NCBI GenBank assembly: GCA_002342035.1
Contig: DDPE01000063.1
Location: 73,636 to 137,635, forward strand
DNA: 64,000 nucleotides
Direction of reading: 5' to 3'
Source: Asticcacaulis sp. UBA2476
Lineage (GTDB): Bacteria; Pseudomonadota; Alphaproteobacteria; Caulobacterales; Caulobacteraceae
Part shown: piece by piece, positions 43,276-51,652 of the stretch
Layout: every line of letters starts with the position of its first letter
How positions within the stretch are numbered: the first letter of the stretch is position 1
The notes under the pieces: generated by a model
Database searches by the model: none
What the model saw: the letters and a program-made list of their open reading frames with translations, nothing else
Told to the model about the DNA's origin: nothing
Made by a program: the position numbers and the translations under genes

Positions 43276-45030
43276 TCAAGGTGCCACGCTGAAACTGTCG
43301 AACTGCGCATAGCCGACACGGGTGGCCACAAACGCCGGTGTACCTGACGCGGCCTGCGCAAACAAGCCGATCTGTGTGCCCACCCATCGCCCCGGCTGCG
43401 TCATCATGCCCGGCCCCACCGGCGTGAAACTCACCCCGTCCAGACTGTAGCTAAACGCCACCCTGGCGTGGGCCGAGCGCAACATTGACGGCCAGTAATG
43501 GGGAAACTGCGGCACAGGGTCTGCGACCGTTACCGGTTCAAACCGGGCGCGCACCCAGACCTGCCCGTCTACACGCACCGGCGCCGTCAGAACCGTCTCG
43601 CTGCCTCCGGCATTGGCGCGCGGTCGTGTGACCTGCACCAGCTTGACACCATCTGCGGTATTTTCCAGCCCGATCCAGCCGTAATCATAACCCAGAACCA
43701 GCAAACCCGCGCGCTCCCCCGCCAGATTGGGCGTCAGCGTCAATTTTGTCGTCGCACTGAAACCCATGCCCGGCAGCTTTTGGGTCAGCAGATTGCCCGC
43801 TTCCCACAGATTGATCGGTGACGATACGGATTTAAGACGCAGCGCGCCCTTGACCGACCGGTCAACCCAGTCGTCGCCGGGATTAGAACTCCATTGCCAG
43901 CCGAGGTGATAGCCATTGTCAAAATCATCATCCACGGGGTTGCGGGCGATGGGTTGTGGTGGCAAAGCAGGCTTCTTGTGACGCCAGACCGGCTGGCCGT
44001 AGACCTGACCTTTTTGACGCTCGCCAATGATCGGCCAGCCGTCCTTTTGCCAGTGCATGGGCTGGAGCATGACCCTCCGGCCATAGGAATCCGTGTCCTG
44101 AAAATGCAGGAACCAGTCTTCACCCGGTTTTCCATTTTTTGGGGCCGTATCGACCCACGCGCCCTGATGCGGGCCGTTCATGTCGGTATTGCCCTGATCG
44201 ATTACGCTTCGCCCCTCATAAGGGCCATAAATTGATTTCGAGCGGAACACGCCCTGCCAGCCGCCTTTGACCGAACCCGACGGCGCAAAGATGTAATACC
44301 ATTCGCCGCGCTTATAGAGCTTGGGGCCTTCGGTGGTGAACCACGGCATCAGCCCTTGCGAGGTTTTAACCTTGGGCAGTTTATCGCCTTCGATAATGCG
44401 CACACCCTCATCAACCGTTTTTGTGCCGTCGGCATTGAGCTTTTTCAGCGTAATGATGTTCTTGATGCCCGCCCGCGACCCGGCAAAACCAATCACCAGA
44501 TAGCCTTGCCCGTCCGTATCCCAGAACGGGGCCGGATCAATAGCGCCCTTGGTACTATCCACCAGCACCGGCGCATTCCACGGCCCCTTTGGGTCCAGGG
44601 CGGTCACCAGAAATATCCCGAAATCCGGATCGGGATAATAGATCATGAACTTGCCATTATGGTGGCGGATTGCCGGTGCCCAGACACCTCCGCCACGTCT
44701 CGGCACGGCATGGTGGGCCTCCGGCACATTGCGCGCCAGCGCATGGCCGATCAGAGTCCAGTTGACCAGATCTTTGGAATGCAGAATGGGCAGCCCCGGC
44801 ACATTGGTAAAGCTGGAGGCCGTCAGATAATAGTCATCCCCGACCCGCACCACATCCGGATCAGAATAATCGCCCTGAAGCACCGGATTGATATAGGTGC
44901 CGTCGCCCTGATCTGACACCCAGACGCCAGCCGGCATACGGGTATCGGGCACGACCCGCGGCGGCTCGGCGGCCTGAGCCACCACCGGCAGAAACAGTCC
45001 TGCCAACACTATTGAGACTATAGCCTTCAT
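43276..45030 (-). CDS. Secreted GH43 glycosidase with C-terminal beta-sandwich
   Basis: The 584-aa protein has a signal peptide (cut near AQAAE) and a five-bladed propeller. The base Asp is in GDYSDPDVVRVG near residue 57, the pKa-tuning Asp is in GAIDPAPFWD and the acid Glu is in TTEGPKLYK. From about residue 370 a beta-sandwich (DDDFDNGYHLGWQWSSNP to the end) matches the C-terminal domain of xylosidase/arabinofuranosidase-type GH43. It probably removes arabinose or xylose side chains. The ATG shares its A with the GH97 stop codon, so the two are coupled. Confidence 0.88.
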   Translation of the reverse strand: MKAIVSIVLAGLFLPVVAQAAEPPRVVPDTRMPAGVWVSDQGDGTYINPVLQGDYSDPDVVRVGDDYYLTASSFTNVPGLPILHSKDLVNWTLIGHALARNVPEAHHAVPRRGGGVWAPAIRHHNGKFMIYYPDPDFGIFLVTALDPKGPWNAPVLVDSTKGAIDPAPFWDTDGQGYLVIGFAGSRAGIKNIITLKKLNADGTKTVDEGVRIIEGDKLPKVKTSQGLMPWFTTEGPKLYKRGEWYYIFAPSGSVKGGWQGVFRSKSIYGPYEGRSVIDQGNTDMNGPHQGAWVDTAPKNGKPGEDWFLHFQDTDSYGRRVMLQPMHWQKDGWPIIGERQKGQVYGQPVWRHKKPALPPQPIARNPVDDDFDNGYHLGWQWSSNPGDDWVDRSVKGALRLKSVSSPINLWEAGNLLTQKLPGMGFSATTKLTLTPNLAGERAGLLVLGYDYGWIGLENTADGVKLVQVTRPRANAGGSETVLTAPVRVDGQVWVRARFEPVTVADPVPQFPHYWPSMLRSAHARVAFSYSLDGVSFTPVGPGMMTQPGRWVGTQIGLFAQAASGTPAFVATRVGYAQFDSFSVAP

Positions 45031-46988
45031 CAGATTTTCCCGGCTCCTGTGCGCACGAAACGGATAGCCTGCCCGCCCGCCGCATTGAGTTGCAGTTTCA
45101 GGCGTGACGTGGCCATGACCTTCGCCGTTTCAATTTTCACTGCTGTCTTATAGGCCGGACGGCTCAGATTACCATCCATATAGCGTGTCGCCGTCCAGCT
45201 TCCACCGCCAAGGAATGTCAGGTCGATCTCCAGACGGAGCTCCATCTCATTGGTAATGGCCCCCAGATACCAGACATCCCCTTTGCGACGGGCGATGACG
45301 ACATATTCCCCGATCTCCCCGGCAAGGGCGCGCGTCTCATCCCAGGTGGTCGGGCAGTCGTCGAACCACTTCAGTTCCTGCCACGGCTTATCGGCATATT
45401 TTTCGGGCTTGTCGTACCAGTAGAGCAGGGTCAGTGGGCTATAGCAGGTCACCGCCAGCGCCAGTTGATGGGCATTGGTCGTCTGATTGCGTTCCTGCGC
45501 ATAGCAAATTGTGTAGTCGATCGGCCCGGCGATTGGGCGCGTGAAGGCCAGATTGACATGATGGCGCGCTGCAGGGAACTGCTCATTGCCCTTCACCCCT
45601 TCGAGCGTCAGATAGTTCGGCAAGGTGCGCTCTAAACCCGCAGGTCGCAGATTATCATGCAGGTTGACCACCATCTTGTGCTCGCCAAAGGCTTTCACCA
45701 CCTTATAGATGAAATTGACATCGGACTGGCGACCTTCCCACATAAAGCCGAGTTTGACACCGGCTACGCCCCATTTCTGATAGAGCTTGCACATGGCATC
45801 GAGCGCGCGCGTCACCGCCACACGGTCGATATAGAGCATTACGCCAATCTTTTTGGTTTTGGCATAATCTATCACCCGCTGCAGATCGAGCGCCTTGATC
45901 GGATAGGTTGGCTCAGACGCATCCGTGCCATCGCCGTACCAGTGCGCATCAAACAGGACATATTCAATTTTATGCTGATCCGCGAAATCGACGGCTTTTA
46001 GCGACGCCTCGGTCGAATAGGGCTTCATGATCCGAAACGCCCGACCGGGCCTGACCCATGATACATCCCCCAACTGGTTGGGCGTGGCAAGGGTTGGCAC
46101 AATGCGGTGCTGTTCAATCAGGCCCCTGGCGCTGTCCGCCGCCAGCAGGATACGCCACGGCGTTTGCTGGCCGACATCAATATCGAACTCAGCCTCTTCC
46201 GGTGTATCGTCTTCCCCGCCCCAGCCGGTCGCCCGTCCGGGATAGCGCATGAGATAGGTCACCAGCCCGCCCTTTTCGTGGGGCTTTACCATGCAGCGCG
46301 GATAGTGAAGGCGATCGGATTCGGCCACATAGGCAAAGGTCCCATTGCCGACATCCACCGTCAGGGGCAGGTCAGCATAGGCGCCGCGGTCTGATGATAT
46401 GGTAAGGTCCGGATGCTCCAGCGGTGCCAGCCGGTTCTGGGTAGACACATGGATATCGCCTTCGTCGCGGCTGGAATAAATGCGCGCGCTGTCCGGGAAC
46501 CGAAACTGGGTGCGCTCACCCATCAACCGCAACCGCTTGCCTTTGGGCAGGCTAACCAATTGATAGCGCACAGCCGCCGCGCCATTGAACACGCGTATTA
46601 TAATGTTGAAACGGATACTGGTTTTGGTATCCGTGAACTGAAGCGTCGCTTCCTGTGAGGTCGCGTCATACACACTCGATTGCCCGAACACAGGGGCCCA
46701 GGTTCCGGAGTGCGATTTTGGGGTTACGCCCATGAACTGCGCCCCCTCCCCCAGCAACCGCCCCTCGGCCAGCCATAGGCCCAGATCCGACGGCAGTAGA
46801 ATATCGCGACCATCGAAACGGGCGCTCCAGTTCGGCACGGCCCCCGACACATCGACGATCACCTGCAAGCGCTTGTCCGGCGATTCCACAGCAATATGGC
46901 CGCTGGCCTGAGCCGTTGCCGCGACCGCGTTCAATGAGGCCACACCGGCGGCGGTTAAGCTCATAATCTGGCGTCGGGTCGGGGTCAT
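45030..46988 (-). CDS. Exported GH97 glycosidase
   Basis: The 652-aa protein starts with a twin-arginine-like signal (TRRQIMSLTAAGVASL). The N-terminal beta-sandwich runs to about residue 280 and the catalytic barrel follows (VLFDAHWYGDGTDASEP, GVAGVKLGFMWEGRQSDV, HDNLRPAGLERTLPNYLTLEGVKGNEQF). Family GH97 contains retaining alpha-galactosidases and inverting alpha-glucosidases. The strand that carries the nucleophilic Asp in retaining members here reads VKLGFM, with Gly414 in its place. As I recall the family literature, this is the inverting arrangement. It overlaps the GH43-like gene upstream by 4 bp. Confidence 0.85.
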   Translation of the reverse strand: MTPTRRQIMSLTAAGVASLNAVAATAQASGHIAVESPDKRLQVIVDVSGAVPNWSARFDGRDILLPSDLGLWLAEGRLLGEGAQFMGVTPKSHSGTWAPVFGQSSVYDATSQEATLQFTDTKTSIRFNIIIRVFNGAAAVRYQLVSLPKGKRLRLMGERTQFRFPDSARIYSSRDEGDIHVSTQNRLAPLEHPDLTISSDRGAYADLPLTVDVGNGTFAYVAESDRLHYPRCMVKPHEKGGLVTYLMRYPGRATGWGGEDDTPEEAEFDIDVGQQTPWRILLAADSARGLIEQHRIVPTLATPNQLGDVSWVRPGRAFRIMKPYSTEASLKAVDFADQHKIEYVLFDAHWYGDGTDASEPTYPIKALDLQRVIDYAKTKKIGVMLYIDRVAVTRALDAMCKLYQKWGVAGVKLGFMWEGRQSDVNFIYKVVKAFGEHKMVVNLHDNLRPAGLERTLPNYLTLEGVKGNEQFPAARHHVNLAFTRPIAGPIDYTICYAQERNQTTNAHQLALAVTCYSPLTLLYWYDKPEKYADKPWQELKWFDDCPTTWDETRALAGEIGEYVVIARRKGDVWYLGAITNEMELRLEIDLTFLGGGSWTATRYMDGNLSRPAYKTAVKIETAKVMATSRLKLQLNAAGGQAIRFVRTGAGKI

Positions 46989-48067
46989 TGCGGCGTCTCC
47001 AAAGTTTTTAAATTCCAGGTGTCGTACCAGCGGATCACCGGCTTATCGTTGTCCCACTCAATCGGCAGCCACAGGTAACGGCCATCAATGGCATCCTTCG
47101 GCCGCCAGATATCGCCCATAAAGATATGGCCATTGCCATAGGGCAGAACGAAGGTCGATTGGCCGCCGAAGGTTATGGCCTGTTGGTCAGGCGTGCCGCG
47201 CACCGGATTACCCAGCGCCGTCCACGGGCCGAATATATGATCGGCCACATAGGACTTGGCCGGGTTCGGCGCCCATCCGGTCAGGCCGGACGTGATCAGG
47301 TAATATTTGCCCTTATGCTTAAATATGGCCGGGGCCTCATCATTGCCCATGGGCAGCATGCGCGCATATTCGCCCGCAGGCTGCAGATAATCATCCGTAA
47401 GGCGGGAGATATGCAGGGTATGGTTTTCTTCGGAGGCATAGAGGTGATAGGCCGCACCATCATCATCAACAAAAAGGGTCATATCACGGGCCATTTGCCC
47501 GGTCTCAAAGTCACGCGCCACAACGGTTCGGGCCGGATCTTTATCTGCCTCAGACAGATTTAGCGGCCAGATACCGGCGTTGGGGCGAAACGAGTTAACA
47601 TAGTGGTATGGCCCGGTGACGGTATCGGCGACCGCAACGGCCGAACGCGCCGACTTATAGCCCAGCCCCTTAAGCTCCAGATGGAACCACATGACGAACT
47701 TTCGGGTTTTGGCGTTATAGATCACCTTGGGCCGCTCGATCACCGATCCGCGCAAAATGTCGCTCATCGGATCGTCGACCACTGACAAGGCGATGCCTTC
47801 GTCCTTCCAGTCGGTGAGATTGCGCGAACTGTAAACATGAACGCCGACATGGGCTCTGTTGCCCGCATCTCCCGCGATCTTGTGCTCGCCGAACCAGTAA
47901 TAGACGCCGTCATGCTGTAAAATGCCGCCGCCATGGGCGTTGATATGCACGCCCTTATCATCCGGCCAGAGCGCTCCCGGCGAAATGGTGCCGGAACGCA
48001 TAGCGGTTTCAGCCCCGGCGACCGGTGCCAGCAGCAGACACAATACCGACAGTAACAATAGTCTCAT
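46985..48067 (-). CDS. Secreted GH43-like exo-beta-1,3-galactanase-type hydrolase
   Basis: From ATG 48067 (behind GGGAGC) the product is 360 aa with a signal peptide cut near VAGAET. HINAHGGGILQHDGVYYWFGE, SVIERPKVIYNAKTRKFVMW, YASEENHTLHI and FGGQSTFVLP match the GH43 subgroup of exo-beta-1,3-galactanases. That subgroup lacks the usual catalytic Asp and uses a Gln, which would fit the Gln of GGQST, with a Glu as acid (ASEEN). It would trim the galactan backbone of type II arabinogalactan. It begins 1 bp after the upstream gene stop. Confidence 0.75.
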   Translation of the reverse strand: MRLLLLSVLCLLLAPVAGAETAMRSGTISPGALWPDDKGVHINAHGGGILQHDGVYYWFGEHKIAGDAGNRAHVGVHVYSSRNLTDWKDEGIALSVVDDPMSDILRGSVIERPKVIYNAKTRKFVMWFHLELKGLGYKSARSAVAVADTVTGPYHYVNSFRPNAGIWPLNLSEADKDPARTVVARDFETGQMARDMTLFVDDDGAAYHLYASEENHTLHISRLTDDYLQPAGEYARMLPMGNDEAPAIFKHKGKYYLITSGLTGWAPNPAKSYVADHIFGPWTALGNPVRGTPDQQAITFGGQSTFVLPYGNGHIFMGDIWRPKDAIDGRYLWLPIEWDNDKPVIRWYDTWNLKTLETPQ

Positions 48068-48068
48068 C

Positions 48069-48845
48069 TTACGGCTCCCGTGCGACGCGCAAGCCCACAC
48101 CGGGGCCACCAAACTGAGCGCGGAACCGGTAAGCACTTCTCAGTTGCTCCAGTCGTGTATCGAACGCACCGCCGCGCAAAACATGCATGTGACAGTCCGG
48201 ATCAGCTACCGCACGGCCATCCGCCGGGGCCTGATAGTAACCGGACTCGCGGTAACAGTCGGCCACCCATTCCCAGACATTACCGTGCATATCATAAAGC
48301 CCGAAGTGATTGGGCTTATATTGCCCGACCGGCCCGACTTGCCCCAGACCCGACGCGGCATAGTTGGCCTCCGCAGGGGAAATATGTTCCCCCATGTGGT
48401 AAAGCGTATCCGTTCCGGCACGCGCGGCATATTCCCACTCGGCCTCCGTCAGAAAACGGTATTTCAGGCCGGTCGTTTTAGACAACCAACCAATATAGGC
48501 CTCGGCTTCCTTCCAGCGCAGATCCCATGCCGGATATTGCGGGCCCGCTGACTGCCGCAAAGGCTTGCACGCTTGCGCCGACACGCAGGCGTTCCACTGA
48601 GACTCGGTGACCTCATGCTGAGACACATAAAAGGATTTCAGGACTACGCGGTGGCGCGGCGCTTCATCGCCCTCCCGGCCCGGTTCTGCGGGCTTTGAGC
48701 CCATGTCAAATGCCCCGCCCGGCACAAGCACCATGTGCGGCAAATCATCCGCCGACGCGAGCACAGACCCCGCAAGGCATATCCCCGCGACTGAAACCCC
48801 CACCCCTGAAAGGCGGGCGCAAATGGCCATCATATGGATACCCAC
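48069..48845 (-). CDS. SUMF1/formylglycine-generating enzyme-like secreted protein
   Basis: The 258-aa protein shows MVLVPGGAFDMGSKPAEPG, EVTESQWNACV, YRFLTEAEWEYAARAG, GLYDMHGNVWEWVADCY and HVLRGGAFDTRLEQLR, the SUMF1 fold throughout, after a signal peptide. The active-site Cys pair of true formylglycine-generating enzymes near the C-terminal GFR motif is missing (GPGVGLRVAREP here), and no sulfatase gene is in the window. It is therefore probably a non-catalytic or differently active relative. The start is GTG 48845 with AGAGGAAAT at proper spacing; ATG 48833 is possible. It is the first gene of the GH43-GH97-GH43 operon. Confidence 0.8.
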   Translation of the reverse strand: MGIHMMAICARLSGVGVSVAGICLAGSVLASADDLPHMVLVPGGAFDMGSKPAEPGREGDEAPRHRVVLKSFYVSQHEVTESQWNACVSAQACKPLRQSAGPQYPAWDLRWKEAEAYIGWLSKTTGLKYRFLTEAEWEYAARAGTDTLYHMGEHISPAEANYAASGLGQVGPVGQYKPNHFGLYDMHGNVWEWVADCYRESGYYQAPADGRAVADPDCHMHVLRGGAFDTRLEQLRSAYRFRAQFGGPGVGLRVAREP

Positions 48846-48894
48846 GGCAGCATTTCCTCTGATTATTCTTTTTATCCCGCCAGACTACACATAA

Positions 48895-48908
48895 TGATAT
48901 CGATATCA
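48895..48908 (-). promoter_or_regulatory. LacI-type operator before the SUMF1-GH operon
   Basis: Perfect TGATATCGATATCA, 50 bp before GTG 48845. Confidence 0.75.
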
Positions 48909-49097
48909 AATAAAAAAAGCGACCGGAACACAAATGTGTCGCGGCCGCTGAAAGGTCGTAGGGAAGGATGCCTATGGAGGGAATCCAAAGGCGCCGGCAG
49001 AAATAGAGGGAGATTCCACCGGAAACACGCAAACATAGTCAAAGTGGCTATGGTCAGGCAAAAAACAAATCCTAACATGTGCATAGCTACATCAATT

Positions 49098-49111
49098 TGT
49101 TATCGATATCA
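49098..49111 (+). promoter_or_regulatory. LacI-type operator, middle of the divergent region
   Basis: TGTTATCGATATCA differs from the consensus at one base. Its centre is 91 bp from that of the site at 49189, so it may act as an auxiliary operator for looping. Confidence 0.62.
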
Positions 49112-49159
49112 ATAAAAAATTTACAGGCACCACCGCCCCCTTCGCGCCAATATACCGGC

Positions 49160-49202
49160 TTGACAACCCGCCATTTCCGCCTCAATTATGATATCGATAT
49201 CA
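49160..49202 (+). promoter_or_regulatory. Promoter and overlapping operator of the rightward operon
   Basis: TTGACA at 49160-49165 is followed after about 17-18 bp by AATTAT (49184-49189) as a possible -10. The perfect palindrome TGATATCGATATCA at 49189-49202 overlaps the expected start of transcription, the classical place for repression. Confidence 0.65.
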
Positions 49203-49248
49203 GAAAATCATCCATGCCCCATCGGGGTAAATGGAGAGGAAACAAAAG

Positions 49249-51636
49249 ATGCCCGTTTCAAACACACTGGCGCGAAAGACCCGCGCAGGCTTAGCCGTTA
49301 CCTTGTTGCTGGGCGCGTCCCCCCTGCCGGTTCTGGCCGCAGACCACACCGACATACTGGTCTTTGGCGACATGAAATCCGAGGCCGCCCACGGTCTGAC
49401 GGCTGACACCAGTGACATCATTGCGGGCGGTTTAGGCCAGTCTGCGCGGCGTCTTCTGCCGCTAAAAGCCGGGCCTGCGAACACTGATGAATGGCGCGGC
49501 GGCACAGCCTCGTTTCACCTTAAGGTCAAAGGCAATGAGCAAAATTACCTGACCGTTCGCCTGTGGGGCTCAGATATTTCGACCAACCGCACGACCCTGT
49601 ATTGCGATGGCAAACAGGTCGGTTATCGCCAGCTCAGTGACATTGATATCCTCGATCAGGGCACCCACGGCAAAATAAAGCCGGGGCATTTTCACTATGT
49701 CACCCATGCCCTGCCCGCAGCACTCACTCAGGGCAAATCACGGATCGACTGCCAGATGCGCGCGACCGGCCCGATCTGGCGCTACGGCGCTGAGCTCGCC
49801 AAGTTTCAAAAGCCCATGACGGAGCCGTCGCGCGGCCTTTACGCGCTTATCGTCCACTCCGATAAAATGATTGAGTTTGCGGGCAATGACGGCAAACCCA
49901 TGCCATTGTCCGTTAATCCGGAAAACGGCGCGGAGGTGATGAACCGGGTCAGATCGCGCATTAACGATCAGATCTCCAAAACCCTGTCGCTTCAGGGGCG
50001 CGCCCCTCATCAAATGGAAATCTCATTTCTGGCCCGAACCTTTGAGACGAAATGGACGACGGGTTACCATGACCGCGATCACCTGACTGCCATTCTGAAA
50101 GGTGCGGACACCTATTATGATCAGTTCAAAACCAATTCCGACATAGCTATCAATGACGTGAATACGCCCAATCCCGGCTGGTTTGGTCTGGGGCTTCTGG
50201 GCGAAGCGCTAAAAATAACCGGCCCCTTCATCCAAAAGGATCTGGACGTCTTAATCACCGGGCCTGACGGCAAAACCATAAGCCGCCGCAAGGCCTATGA
50301 AGCCATGTTCGTCTACAGCCGGGAATGGAACAAAAAGAACCGCAGGCTCTACACCAACCAGTCCATGATCAAGGACCTCTATGGCATCTGGAACACTAAC
50401 GAGGGCCTGATCGCCATAGGCAGCCCAAAGGCCGAACCGCGCGCGAAGATGTTGCCGTTTTTCTATGAATCTGTTGGCCTGATACCCTGGACTGGCAGCC
50501 TGAATGACAAGGATGAGCCCACCTATGCGGCCTCTGAGGCCGATGCGAAGTTTTCCGTGCCCAAAAACTATTTTGAGACCACCGCTAAAGGGCTGACCAA
50601 GGAGTTAGGCTATGTCGGTGGTTACGGAGAAGTCCTTGATTGGGTTGCCGCCCTTTATAGCGCGACACGGCCCGCCAAAGGTCACCCGGGCGATGTCAAG
50701 ATTCGCGATCAACTGGTGAAAATCGCGCAGGCGCGCGGATATTTCCGCGTCCCCCATGTTGACGCGAAGGGCTATAAGTCCATGCGACTGGAAACCGGTA
50801 TCGGCTGGCGCGACATGTATTACCCCGGTGATGTCATGTACGGGCAAAAACCGTCGTGGGAATCCTCCCCACTTCAGGTGGCCGTGGCGACACAAGATCC
50901 CCGGCTGATATCCTATGCTCAGCAGCAGATCGCCGAAAACCAGTTTTTCTCCAGCGTAGACCATATGATGACGGCCAAGACGCTGCGCGCCACGATCGGG
51001 CTGATAGATGTCGTGGAGGAATTTGAAACCCTCTCCGCTCTGCCCGCGCAACCCTTTAAGCTGCCCATGTCAGAGGGAGAGCCTGATTTCGTCTTTACCG
51101 ACGAAGAGAATGGCGTTGTGGCCGTCAAACATGGCGACGACATCTTTTATGCCTCACTGTACTGGCGCGCCAATTATGGCATCAGCGGAGTCGGTCGTGT
51201 TCACTATATCACCCCGCAAACCGACCGGCTGGCCACCGTTGTGCTGGACCGGCAGGAATATGAAACCAGCGGCCTCTATTACACCCGCCCCAATAATCCC
51301 CACATCAACGGCACGCGCTTTACGGTTAAATATCCTGACGATGGGGATGTCTGGACCGCCGGTGAAAAAGATCCGGTCGCCAAACTGCCTGACGGTTCAA
51401 AATATGTACCGGGCGAAGACAACCCCTATGCCGGACGCGCGGACTACTACCAATTGACCTACGGGCCTTATCTTGTGGCCATAAACGCATCTGCGCAAAA
51501 AAGCTTTGAGCTTAAACTGCCCGCCCGCACGCCCCCCGTTAAAGACCTTGTCTCCGGCACCATCGTGACCACCGACAGAACTTCGCTGACCATACTACCC
51601 GGCACAACCGCCGTTATTTACCTTGGTAAGAACTGA
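49249..51636 (+). CDS. Uncharacterised secreted 795-aa protein of the polysaccharide locus
   Basis: I do not recognise the family. ATG 49249 follows GGAGAGGAAAC; the frame begins at 49231. A signal peptide ends near PVLAADH. Residues about 30-180 look like a beta-sandwich (ASFHLKVKGNEQNYLTVRLWGSD, FHYVTHALPAALTQGKSRIDC). The middle (about 190-560) is rich in helices with aromatic and acidic motifs (GYHDRDHLTAILKGADTYYD, GYVGGYGEVLDWVAAL, TGIGWRDMYYPGDVMYG). The C-terminal 200 residues return to beta-structure. This three-part layout is common in lyases and in glycosidases with a helical barrel. It is the first gene after the strongest operator-promoter and is followed 16 bp later by a beta-helix hydrolase gene, so a direct part in polymer breakdown is likely but inferred. 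Confidence 0.7.
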   Translation: MPVSNTLARKTRAGLAVTLLLGASPLPVLAADHTDILVFGDMKSEAAHGLTADTSDIIAGGLGQSARRLLPLKAGPANTDEWRGGTASFHLKVKGNEQNYLTVRLWGSDISTNRTTLYCDGKQVGYRQLSDIDILDQGTHGKIKPGHFHYVTHALPAALTQGKSRIDCQMRATGPIWRYGAELAKFQKPMTEPSRGLYALIVHSDKMIEFAGNDGKPMPLSVNPENGAEVMNRVRSRINDQISKTLSLQGRAPHQMEISFLARTFETKWTTGYHDRDHLTAILKGADTYYDQFKTNSDIAINDVNTPNPGWFGLGLLGEALKITGPFIQKDLDVLITGPDGKTISRRKAYEAMFVYSREWNKKNRRLYTNQSMIKDLYGIWNTNEGLIAIGSPKAEPRAKMLPFFYESVGLIPWTGSLNDKDEPTYAASEADAKFSVPKNYFETTAKGLTKELGYVGGYGEVLDWVAALYSATRPAKGHPGDVKIRDQLVKIAQARGYFRVPHVDAKGYKSMRLETGIGWRDMYYPGDVMYGQKPSWESSPLQVAVATQDPRLISYAQQQIAENQFFSSVDHMMTAKTLRATIGLIDVVEEFETLSALPAQPFKLPMSEGEPDFVFTDEENGVVAVKHGDDIFYASLYWRANYGISGVGRVHYITPQTDRLATVVLDRQEYETSGLYYTRPNNPHINGTRFTVKYPDDGDVWTAGEKDPVAKLPDGSKYVPGEDNPYAGRADYYQLTYGPYLVAINASAQKSFELKLPARTPPVKDLVSGTIVTTDRTSLTILPGTTAVIYLGKN

Positions 51637-51652
51637 GCTTCGGGAGCCTAAG

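Larger units (their letters stand above)
48846..49248. other. Divergent control region of the two main enzyme operons
   Basis: The 403-bp region between divergent operons contains three operator palindromes (48895, 49098, 49189) and a probable promoter for the rightward operon. No gene is present. Confidence 0.7.

Noticed and set aside
48069..48845. Sulfatase-activating enzyme implying a sulfated substrate
   Set aside because: The catalytic Cys residues are missing and no sulfatase is present, so sulfated polysaccharide use is not supported.
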